Source: Sorghum bicolor | Taxonomy: Eukaryota > Streptophyta > Magnoliopsida > Poales > Poaceae | Direction: 5' to 3' | Length of the DNA stretch: 64,000 nucleotides | Assembly (NCBI RefSeq): GCF_000003195.3 | Contig: NC_012875.2 | Location: 12,813,160-12,877,159 of the forward strand | Shown here: in pieces, positions 49,057 through 57,901 of the stretch | Position numbering within the stretch: position 1 is the stretch's first letter | Layout: the number at the start of each line of letters is the position of its first letter | Translations under genes and position numbers: made by a program | Notes under the pieces: generated by a model | Seen by the model: the letters and a program-made list of their open reading frames with translations, nothing else | The model's database searches: none | What the model was told of the DNA's origin: nothing

Positions 49057-52000
49057 TGTATACTTCTCAGATCTACACATTATGTGACATTCTTTATTGA
49101 CAAAGCCAAAATAAATTTATTACAAATTTACATCTCTCTTATAGTATATGAAACTATAAGACAGATATATAAGATTTTAGAAAAATATTAGAATGACCAT
49201 GTCGGATGAACATATGACAAAATAACCAAAATAAACTATGTAGATCTTGAGATGTTATGAAATTTTGTATTTGGCAAGTTTTTTATTTGAGTTCATCTTG
49301 TCATGCAAAACCGCGTTTTTAATTAAAAATTTTAAAATTTGTTTTTTTTGAACAACCTCGAATGGAAAAACTCTCTAAATAAACTTTATAGATCTCAAAA
49401 AGTTATGAAACTTTGTAGTTGATAACTTTTTGTTTTGAAATCATCTTGTCATGCAAAAACTATATTTGAATTTCTTAAATTTGAAAATTCTTTGCCGAGT
49501 GTTTTTCTTTGACACTCGGCAAAGACCTTCTTTGCCGAGTGTCAAAAATAAAACAGTCGGCAAAGAAAAATTCAAATCGAATTTTGAAGCCCTAAACGAA
49601 TTCAAATGAAAATGTTTTTAACTACAAAGTTGAATAACTTCTCAAGATCTACAACATTTATTTTGATCATTTCTTTATTTGACAAAGCCAAAACAAATTT
49701 ATTTACAAATTTTACGTCTCTCTTATAGTATATGAAACTACAAGACAGATATATAAGATTTTAGAAAAATATTAGAATCACCATGTCGGATGAACATATG
49801 ACAAAATAATCAAAATAAACTTTGTAGATCTTGAGATGTTATGAAATTTTGTATTTGGCAACTTTTTTATTTGAGTTCATCTTGTCATGCAAAACCGCGT
49901 TTTTAATTGAAAATTTTAAAATTTGATTTTTTTAAACAACAACGGATGGAAAAACTCTCTAAATAAACTTTGTAGATCTTAAAAAGTTATGAAACTTTGT
50001 AGTTGATAACTTTTTGTTTTGAAATCATCTTGTCATGCAAAAACTACATTTGAATGTTTTAAATTTGAAAAATCTTTGCCGAGTGTTTTTCTTTGACACT
50101 CGGCAAAGGCTGTCAAAATAAAACAGTCGGCAAAGAAAATTTCAAATCGAATTTTGAAGCGCTAAACGAATTCAAATGAAAAAGTTACTACAAAGTTGTA
50201 CAACTTCTCAAGATCTATAACATTTATTTTGATCATTTATTTATTTGACAAAGCCAAAACAAATTTATTTACAAATTTTACATCTCTCTTATAGTATATG
50301 AAACTACAAGACAGATATATAAGATTTTAGAAAAATATTAGAATCACCATGTCGGATGAGCATATGATAAAATAACCAAAATAAATTCTTTAGATCTTGA
50401 GATGTTATGAAATTTTGTATTTGGCAACTTTTTTATTTGAGTTCATCTTGTCATGCAAAACCGCGTTTCTAATTGAAAATTTTAAAATTTGATTTTTTTT
50501 TAAACAAGCTCGGATGGAAAAACTCTCTAAATAAACTTTATAGATCTCAAAAAGTTATGAAACTTTATAGTTGATAACTTTTTATTTTGAAATCTTCTTG
50601 TCATGCAAAAACTATATTTGAATTTCTTAAATTTGAAAATTCTTTGCCGAGTGTTTTTGTGTGACACTCGGCAAAGGCTGTCAAAATAAAACACTCGGCA
50701 AAGAAAATTTCAAATCGAATTTTGAAGCCCTAAACGAATTCAAATCAAAAAGTTACTACAAAGTTGTACAACTTCTCAAGATCTACAACATTTATTTTGA
50801 TCATTTATTTATTTGACAAAGCCAAAACAAATTTATTTACAAATTTTACATATCTCTCTTATAGTATATGTAACTACAAGACAGATATATAAGATTTTAG
50901 AAAAATATTAGAATCACCATGTCGAATGAATATATGACAAAATAACCAAAATAAACTCTGTAGATCTTGAGAGGTTATGAAATTTTATATTTGACAAATT
51001 TTTTATTTGAGTTCATCTTGTCATGCAAAACCGCGTTTTTAATTCAAAATTTTAAAATTTGATTTTTTAAACAACCACGGATGGAGAAACTCTCTAAATA
51101 AACTTTCTAGATCTCAAAAAGTTATGAAACTTTGTAGTTGATAATTTTTTGTTTTGAAATCATCTTGTCATGGAAAAAGTACATTTGAATTTCTTAAATT
51201 TGAAAATTCTTTGCCGAGTGTTTTTCTTTGACACTCGGCAAAGGCTGTCAAAATAAAACAATAGCCAAAGAAAATTTCAAATCGAATTTTGAAGCCCTAA
51301 ACGAATTCAAATCAAAAAGTTACCACAAAGTTGTACATCTTCTCAAGATCTACAACATTTATTTTTATTATTTCTTTATTTGTCAGAGCCAAAACAAATT
51401 TATTTACAAATTTTACATCTCTCTTATAGTATATGAAACTACAAGACAGATATATAAGATTTTAGAAAAATATTAGAATCACCATGTCGGATGAACATAT
51501 GACAAAATAACCAAAATAAACTCTATAGATCTTGAGATGTTATGAAATTTTTGTAACACCTAAAAATTTTGTTTCATTTAAATAGATGAAATGAATTTAA
51601 ATGAATTTATTTTGTGAGCATTTTTTTCACTATAGGAAAATAAATAAATTTGGAGAAATTAAAATTTAATATAAGCTTAGAGAAAACTTTATGTTACATT
51701 CATGCTGGAGCATTCTTTTATGTGATGAGTGTTTTGAAAACAAATGTCAAACTGATTAAAAATCCATTTGGAAAATGCATTGAAAAATTGTTTGAAAAAA
51801 AAAGGAATTTTTCCTTTCCCTTCCCCTTTTCGGCCTGGAGGCCCAGCATCTCCCCCTCCCCCGCGCCCCTTCTTGGGCCGGCCCAGCCGCCTCCCCCTCC
51901 CTTCCCCCTCTCTCTCTCTCACCCGCTGACAGGCCGGGCCCGCCTGTCAGCTCTCTCTTCCCCAACCGTCGCCCCCGCTCTTCTCTCTCTCTCGGATTGG

Positions 52001-53046
52001 AAACCGCAAGGCCGAAGCCCGCGCCCACGATTTCCCTCCCCCGCGCCTCGGCTTCAGTTGGAGAACCCCCCCGTGCGCCCGAGCCTCCTTCCCCTCCCCA
52101 TTCCTCCGCTCCTCGCTTCTGCTCCCATCCGCGAAAACGCAGAGAGAAGCCGCCGCCGCGACCTCTGCGAGAAGCCGCCGTCCGAGCCGTTTTCGTCCTC
52201 CTCTACCTTTTCGGCTTTCTTCCAAGCGTTGCGGTGCTCTCTAGGGCCGGTTTCCGCGAGCTCCGGCGAGCTCCATGGCCGCCGGCCATGGAGCGGGCCG
52301 CGCGGGCTCTCCCCGGCCACGCCAAGGCCGGGATTGAGTTCCCCTTGCCCTCCTCTCTCTCCCGGTAGTTTCGGTTCGCAAAACCACGCCCCGTAGCGCC
52401 TAAACGAGTTTCTCCGGCGAGCTTCGCAGGCCGGACATGGCAGCGCCGCCGCCATCTCCTTCCCCTCCGGCCAGGCGCGCCGCCCCCTTCTCTCTCCCCT
52501 CCCCCTTCTAATCTTGGCCGATCATCAGGAGATCGACGGCCCTGAGCGCACCGTACCCCTTCGCGGGTCGGTTTTGCTAAAGACCCCCCCTGGAATTTAA
52601 GTTTCGAGCCGCAGTCCTTAGCGCCTTCGAGTGAAATACGCTTTCTCTGTTAGAAAACGTATTATCCGTCGGTTAGGTCAAAATACGCTTTCAGGAAATT
52701 ACAGAATTGCCACTGAACTTGTTTTGGTCATAAAATATTCGTTATAGCTCCGATTTGACCCGTTCAAATTGCGTTAGATTCGTAATTAAATTCTCTACAT
52801 GATAGTACCACTGTTTCTGTATTTTGCCACTTTTTATTTTCAGGGTTAGGTTTAATTAATTAATTGCCTATAGGAAATCGCCGAAAAAAGTCGTAACTTG
52901 GTCGTTTTAGCTCCGATTTTCGTGATCTTCGTATCTATGTGGTCGTAGCGAATCGTAGGTTCTGTTTTTAAATATTTTATTTCATTTTTGATCTGTTGGT
53001 GTACTGTTCTAATTAAATGATTGTTTGCTTGTATGAATGAACCTGG

Positions 53047-53155
53047 ATGCGTGTTGTTGTGTGGTACCGATCGAGCGCAGACGGTGACGTGTCCGCGGGT
53101 GATCCATTTTACTACGAGGAGCAGCAGGACCAGCAGCAGTTCCCCTTCATTGAAG
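53047..53155 (+). other. Short open frame ending at the donor motif in LTR C
   Basis: From an ATG at 53047, 36 codons plus one base run in frame to the AAG|GCAAG site: MRVVVWYRSSADGDVSAGD is followed by an acidic, glutamine-rich end (YYEEQQDQQQFPFIE). LTR B has a related stretch GEPYVGDQDQAFEDQQ ending at its donor in the same phase, but without the ATG, and LTR H has a version with stops. It may be a small upstream exon or merely conserved leader sequence. Confidence 0.3.
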
Positions 53156-53166
53156 GCAAGTATAAC
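53150..53166 (+). promoter_or_regulatory. GC-type splice donor candidate in LTR C (5' copy)
   Basis: TTGAAG|GCAAGTATAAC fits the GC-AG intron donor consensus; the intron would start at 53156. Plausible acceptors are TATAG|ATG at 54652 (extra ORF) and GCAG|ATG at 56276 (gag). The 3' LTR has the same motif at about 62406-62422. Confidence 0.45.
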
Positions 53167-53790
53167 ATGGGTTTCCCTTGTACACCTATTCACTTAATTA
53201 ATTACGCATCTGCATGTGTCTAATTTGGTAACCCTAAGGACATCCTAGCTACCTCACTATATATTTATGACACCTATGGGTAGAATGCATGTGGGTAGCT
53301 TTGCTAGTGCTTTAATTAATTGAGAATTTATTATCACTCTGACTTTAATGAATATGATGATCAATGTTGGGAAAAAGGGCTATGGTGCAATTGACTTCGG
53401 TCGAGTTGACCTAGACCCTCCGTAAGGACTTCTCTGTAAGCGACAATCCGGGACTTACAGTGCAACCGTGATGGTTATATGGCTCTAACTTTAGCTCAGT
53501 AATAGGATCTCATCTAGCTGGTTAGAGGTTACGCGAAAAGGCGCAAGAGGGGCTTGCCACTTTGGGTATAGAACTGCTTCTGTTCCTATGTGTATAGCCG
53601 TGATGGAAATGTGCCATAGGAAAGGGGGGTTCTCTATATCTGCCTGCCGAGGAAACCTCGCGGCCCTAACTGGTTAGACGTGGCCTATGGAAGGCTTCAT
53701 AGTGTTCCCTGCCCGCTCACCTTGGTAGTGTTAGTGGGTCTTGCAAACCCTGGGCATATGGGTAACACGACTTACGGGAAAAGTGCACAC

Positions 53791-53802
53791 CTCTGCGCAG
53801 AG
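53791..53802 (+). other. CTCTGCGCAGAG palindrome in LTR C (5' copy)
   Basis: A twelve-base perfect palindrome, followed by TTTGATCAAACTGGTATAC, which contains another palindrome (TTTGATCAAA). The 3' LTR copy is at 63046-63057. It corresponds to the CTCTGCAGAG of the other LTRs. Confidence 0.7.
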
Positions 53803-54460
53803 TTTGATCAAACTGGTATACTAGCCGTGCTCTCGGACATGAGCGGCCTTGGACCCTTACGGAATAGTTGGGTGTGGATGGTTATGGGGAATAACTAATG
53901 AAAATCTGACGCATTGATCGTGATGATTAATGTGGTTTAACCGTGATGGTGATGGTGTTAGCCGTGAAGGTTAACGGTGTTATTATCATGTACTCATTTG
54001 GGCTAATTGGGAGCTTAAGCATAATTGATGATTAAATAGGATTAAAACATTGACCAATTAAAATGCTAACTGCAGTAGCCAGTGTCTGACCTCTTTGAGC
54101 CGCATAAATTCCTATGTTATGCTTGCGGAGTACGAGATGTACTCACGCTTGTTTTTTTTCTTTTGGACAAAAAAATCCCGGATGGGTAACAGATGGCAGC
54201 TTTTACGAGGAATTTCCGGAGGACTTCTAGGTTGGCAATCCCCCAGTCGGTCGTCCCTGTGTTGGAGTTATCTTATCATAGCTAGTTATGAGTTTATTTT
54301 CCGTTTGTCGCAGACTTTGATATATTTGTGTTGTAATAACGTTTTGTAAGACACTTGTTATGATACATTTGTAATTTGTCGACTTGTGTGCGCGACTATT
54401 CCTGGGGCGCACATGAGATTATTGTACTCAAATTTATCCTTAAATTTGGGTGTGACAAAT

Positions 54461-54472
54461 TGGTATCAAAGC
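54461..54472 (+). other. Primer binding site of element C
   Basis: TGGTATCAAAGC three bases after the LTR end, one mismatch from the tRNA-iMet complement. The following GACTGTAGGACGCAAACC is also present next to the primer site of element B, a conserved leader segment. Confidence 0.88.
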
Positions 54473-54648
54473 AAGGCTGACTGTAGGACGCAAACCTAGG
54501 TAGAAACAGTCGATTTTAGGGTTCTTATTTTCGCTTTATTTATTTCACTGCTCACTTTACTTTCTTGTTATTTTATTAAAAGTTTATATTCTTACCCAAT
54601 GTTCTATTTATGTAAACATATTGATTCTAATTCTTAAAACAAAATTTA

Positions 54649-54651
54649 TAG
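54649..54651 (+). promoter_or_regulatory. Splice-acceptor-like TAG before the extra ORF of element C
   Basis: TTGATTCTAATTC (branch-point-like) is followed 16-25 bases later by AATTTATAG|ATG. Element B has TTTTTGTAG|ATG at the same place. Confidence 0.45.
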
Positions 54652-55595
54652 ATGCCTCGTCGCAGCGCAGCCGCGTATCGCGCCCTCTTCGTCGCCGCCC
54701 GTGCTCCACCAGTTGCACCAGCACCAGCTCCAGTACCTGCACCTGTGCCAGCACCAGTACCCGTACCAGAGCCCGAGGTCGTCGCCTCTGGTGGCGGCGA
54801 GGAGGAGGAGCCTATGGGCACGGGTCCCCTACGCCTACACCTTCAGCTACTACACCCGTGGCGGTACCGATTCCGCAGGCTGCCGCTCCAGTTCCACCTG
54901 CAAATGCACCACCTGCACCTGCACCACCTTTGCCTGCACCCCACGCGTCGACGGGTTCGGCACCGACGCCTCAGTACCCTCAGGTTGTTCCGGAGATGGG
55001 ATGGACCTCCAGGAACAAGTTCATGGAGGCGGACGAGGACGCTCACTACCACACTCTGCTCACGGGTGTGTTGGCGAGCTATTACCCGGAGTTTGCCGCC
55101 ACCGTCCGCTACCTTTGCTCGGAGCACAAGCACCCGTTGGAGAACACCTACTGGAAGGCCGAGGTGATCATCACAGCTCGGAACAACGTCGACAACTCGG
55201 ACGAGGTGGAGTTCATCCACGAGAGCAGGGTTAGACGTGCTTCCGCCTACGAGAGCATGGAGGATGCAGCTCAGGCCGCGTACTTTCACTACCATGGCCG
55301 CCGTTTTGAGGCCATGCAGGAGGACAGGTACCGGTTCCTTCCCCGCAACGACCCAGATGGCAAGACATGGCATGTCCTGGCACCTCCTGCCAGCGACCCT
55401 ACCCTGGATACGACTGTGAGACACGTCAGTGCCATTCAGGAGATGAATGGGGCACTGAGACAGGAGCTGCGTGTTGCGCAGCAGGCGGGGAAGCGCCTCC
55501 AGCGTCAGGTGGATGAGCTGCGTGGTCAGCTTGGACAGCCACCCATCTACAAGAAGAAGCCCCGCAAGTTCGTTCTCCAGGATAGAGCTCCTTAG
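54652..55595 (+). pseudogene. Extra ORF upstream of gag in element C (unknown function), with a one-base frameshift
   Basis: It starts MPRRSAAAYRALF, matching RMATEEYRALF near the start of the B protein. A proline/alanine/valine-rich linker (PAPVPAPVP) follows, then the conserved core MGWTSRNKF, EHKHPLENTYWKAEVI, ESMEDAAQAAYFHYHGRRFE, and a C-terminal coiled-coil-like part (EMNGALRQELRVAQQAGKRL) ending KFVLQDRAP. The start and the core are in different frames; the shift lies at or near the C run 54826-54829, where one C appears to be missing. About 314 codons in total. No known domain recognised. Conservation with B in position and sequence argues that it is a real component of this lineage. 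Confidence 0.7.
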
Positions 55596-56275
55596 ATTTC
55601 CCAGTACTTTCTAGATTGACGCTAGCACGAGTATTTCAGTAATGTGTGGCATGTGAACTTTAGTGAGTTGCTGTTTGTGTTGATGAACATTTATGATTTG
55701 GAGTTTTGTTTGATTGTGGAAATATGTGGGCTTGTCCGCATGTTTCTAAACCTTAATCTTAGAAGTAATGTTGTTTAATTTCGAGGTTGGGTTACTTTAT
55801 CTTGTCTCAGTCATGCTGTTTCTGGAGCAGTCTGTGATGCTTATTCAGTATCTCATTATAGGTTCAGTCAAAAATTACGAAATTTTTATGGTGAAAACTA
55901 GACTGCTATATCTTTCATCTCCAACTGGAATCACCTCATTATCTATTCGGATCTGTGAGATATGTCCGTTTTTATCTGCTGTACCTACGCAGACTGAGAA
56001 CCAGAGCAGAACCTGATAAATCATAATTTTGATTATGTTACTGTTGGAATCAGTAAATGTGGTCTGAATAAAGTTTGTAGAGAATTTCTTAACCTTTCCA
56101 ACGATGTATACCATATTCCTTTTTGGACCTGTAGGTTCTGAGATAAGCACGGATTACTGACCTGCTGAGTTTGAAACTTGTCCAGAAAACTGCTAGACTT
56201 GTTTTTATTCATTATAAGCGATGAATAATTATTTTTGGAAGATCACTAAAAGCCATGAATCTTTGTTGGAAGCAG
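55596..56275 (+). other. Spacer between extra ORF and gag of element C, no gene seen
   Basis: 680 bp of AT-rich sequence with short frames only. It ends CACTAAAAGCC...GGAAGCAG just before the gag ATG, an acceptor-like sequence as in B. Confidence 0.5.
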
Positions 56276-57901
56276 ATGGACGCCGAAGGAGCAGCCGCTG
56301 GTCGTGGACGTGGCCGTGGCCGTGGTCGGGGCCATGGACGTGGTGTACCTGAGAATCCACCACCACCACCGCCGCCGATGACTATTGAGCAGCTTATGGG
56401 TATGCAAGCTAATTTGATGCAAGCCATGATGAACCGTATGAACAATGAACCAGTAGCAGCACCACCGCCGGTTCAAGTCCGTGACAAGCGAGGGGAGTTC
56501 TTGAAAGGACGCCCTCCGGTGTTCACCCATGCCTCTGATCCACTGGAGGCAGACGACTGGTTAAAAGCAGTCGAGAAGCAGCTGAACATTGCCCAATGCA
56601 ACGACCTGGAGAAAGTGCTGTACGCATCAGGCCAGCTGCAAGGACCTGCACAGGAGTGGTGGGAGTCCTATCAATATGGACGCCCGAACAATGCTCCGCC
56701 AGTCACCTGGAAGGAGTTTACGGAAGGGTTCAGGTCCCATTATATTCCAGAGGGCCTGATAGAACTAAAAGCAGAAGAGTTTCGGTCTCTCAAGCAGGGA
56801 TCGATGTCAGTCAGTGAGTATCGTGACAAGTTTGCACAACTGTCACGATATGCTCCATATGAGGTGGCCAGGGACTCTGACAAACAGCGTCTCTTCCTGA
56901 AGGGTCTGTATGATGGACTGCAGCTGCAGCTGATGAGCAACACCTACCCTTGCTTCCAAGAATTGGTGAACCGCGCTATTGTCATCGACAGCAAGCGCAA
57001 GGAGATGGATGCAAAGAAGAGAAAGCTCCAAGGGCAGCCGTCGGGCAGCAACACTCGCCCACGTGCGTACACTCAGCAGGGATTCCCTCAGCGCAGTCAA
57101 GGACCACAGAATCAGTGGAACCGTGGTCAGTTTCCTCAGCGTCCCCAGTACTACCAGCAGCACAATCACCAAAACCAACAACGTCCCCAGCAACAGTATG
57201 GCAACCAGAATCAGCAACGCCCCCAGCATCAGGTCAGCAATCAGGCACCACGCCAAGGAGTGCCCAATAATGCTCCTGGCAAGAGTGCAGCACCCAGCGG
57301 CAATCCCAATGCCTGTTACCGCTGCGGAGAGGTGGGACACTATGCCTACCAGTGCCCCAAGAAGCAGAATGCACCAGCCCAGCAAAATCAGAACAACAAT
57401 CAGAGGCCTGCTCGACCTCCGTTCTCTGGGAAAGTGAACCATGTGTCCACTGACACAGCTCAGGAAGCACCTGAGGTTATGATGGGTACGTTCAACATCA
57501 ACTCCATCCCCGCTACAGTACTGTTTGATTCTGGTGCTTCACATTCTTTTATCTCCCAAGCTTTTGTTAGAGTGCATAGCATCCCACTTTGTGCACTGAA
57601 AAATTCCATGCTAGTAAATTCACCGGGAGGCACCATGCCAGCTAATTACTGGAGCCCCTCCACTAGTATATCTCTAAGGGGGGTAGATTTCAAGGTGAAA
57701 CCTATCGTGCTAAGAACCATGGGAATTGACCTCATACTTGGTATGGATTGGATGAAGCAGCATGGGGCAGTAATACAGTGTCAAGAGAGGGCTGTGGTGG
57801 TGACATCACCAGGTGGGGATAGAATAAGTGTGGATGTGGCAGTGCAGCCTCAGCCGACTGCTACAGTGAATCAGTTGAGTGGTGGTAATCAAGAAGACTA
57901 G
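56276..57901 (+). CDS. gag-protease polyprotein of element C (541 aa)
   Basis: I choose the ATG at 56276 (MDAEGAAAGRGRGRG), since it follows GCAG directly and aligns with the B start; an in-frame ATG lies 21 bases upstream. The basic RG-rich start is followed by the gag domain (about residues 80-200: DWLKAVEKQLNIAQCNDLE, WWESYQYGRPNNAPPVTW), a Q/N-rich linker, a CCHC zinc knuckle C347-C350-H355-C360, and a retroviral-type aspartic protease with catalytic DSG at 418-420 (LFDSGASHSFIS). Gag forms the virus-like particle and binds RNA; protease matures the polyprotein. The frame ends in TAG at 57899-57901, directly followed in frame by RT-side sequence that is continuous with protease in B. Confidence 0.92.
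   Translation: MDAEGAAAGRGRGRGRGRGHGRGVPENPPPPPPPMTIEQLMGMQANLMQAMMNRMNNEPVAAPPPVQVRDKRGEFLKGRPPVFTHASDPLEADDWLKAVEKQLNIAQCNDLEKVLYASGQLQGPAQEWWESYQYGRPNNAPPVTWKEFTEGFRSHYIPEGLIELKAEEFRSLKQGSMSVSEYRDKFAQLSRYAPYEVARDSDKQRLFLKGLYDGLQLQLMSNTYPCFQELVNRAIVIDSKRKEMDAKKRKLQGQPSGSNTRPRAYTQQGFPQRSQGPQNQWNRGQFPQRPQYYQQHNHQNQQRPQQQYGNQNQQRPQHQVSNQAPRQGVPNNAPGKSAAPSGNPNACYRCGEVGHYAYQCPKKQNAPAQQNQNNNQRPARPPFSGKVNHVSTDTAQEAPEVMMGTFNINSIPATVLFDSGASHSFISQAFVRVHSIPLCALKNSMLVNSPGGTMPANYWSPSTSISLRGVDFKVKPIVLRTMGIDLILGMDWMKQHGAVIQCQERAVVVTSPGGDRISVDVAVQPQPTATVNQLSGGNQED

Larger units (their letters stand above)
43380..51551. repeat. Satellite array block 2: about 14 further units
   Basis: The array resumes with the AACAT duplication, in phase with block 1. 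Anchors are at 43929, 44513, 45100, 45684, 46269, 46839, 47423, 47993, 48559, 49190, 49774, 50340, 50910 and 51475, giving units of 565-587 bp. The one 631-bp spacing contains the N gap, whose size is a placeholder. Units carry the same hairpin variants as block 1. The block ends in mid-unit (GTTATGAAATTTT), where element C is inserted. Confidence 0.9.
51552..54457 (+). repeat. 5' LTR of element C, 2.9 kb
   Basis: TGTAACACCTAAAA...AATTTGGGTGTGACA. Order of parts: AT-rich start, GC-rich island (about 51830-52560, probably promoter-proximal; no clear TATA box identified), the conserved donor motif at 53150-53166, a CTCTGCGCAGAG palindrome (53791-53802), CTGGTATACTAGCCGTGCTC, and AT-rich end. 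Long frames in the island on both strands (51650-52455) are compositional. Confidence 0.92.

Noticed and set aside
48847..49080. Frame spanning the N gap
   Set aside because: It exists only because N runs carry no stop codons.
28308..51551. CRISPR-like array
   Set aside because: Units are ~570 bp tandem copies with no short repeat/unique spacer pattern, and the context is a plant genome.
28308..51551. Known grass centromere or knob satellite
   Set aside because: The unit length (536-589 bp) and sequence do not fit the ~155-bp centromere, 180-bp knob or 350-bp TR-1 repeats as I know them; centromere function cannot be judged here.
51650..52455. Frames up to 248 codons on both strands in the C LTR (and 61022-61711)
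   Set aside because: Both LTR copies show them in several frames at once; the sequence is CT/GC-rich leader-like and lacks any recognisable domain.
52852..53193. Minus-strand frame of 113 codons in LTR C (copy at 62117-62449)
   Set aside because: Antisense to the conserved leader/donor region and differing at its end between the two LTRs; no domain.
54461..54472. tRNA gene at the primer sites
   Set aside because: Only the 12-base tRNA-complement is present; no cloverleaf or A/B boxes follow.
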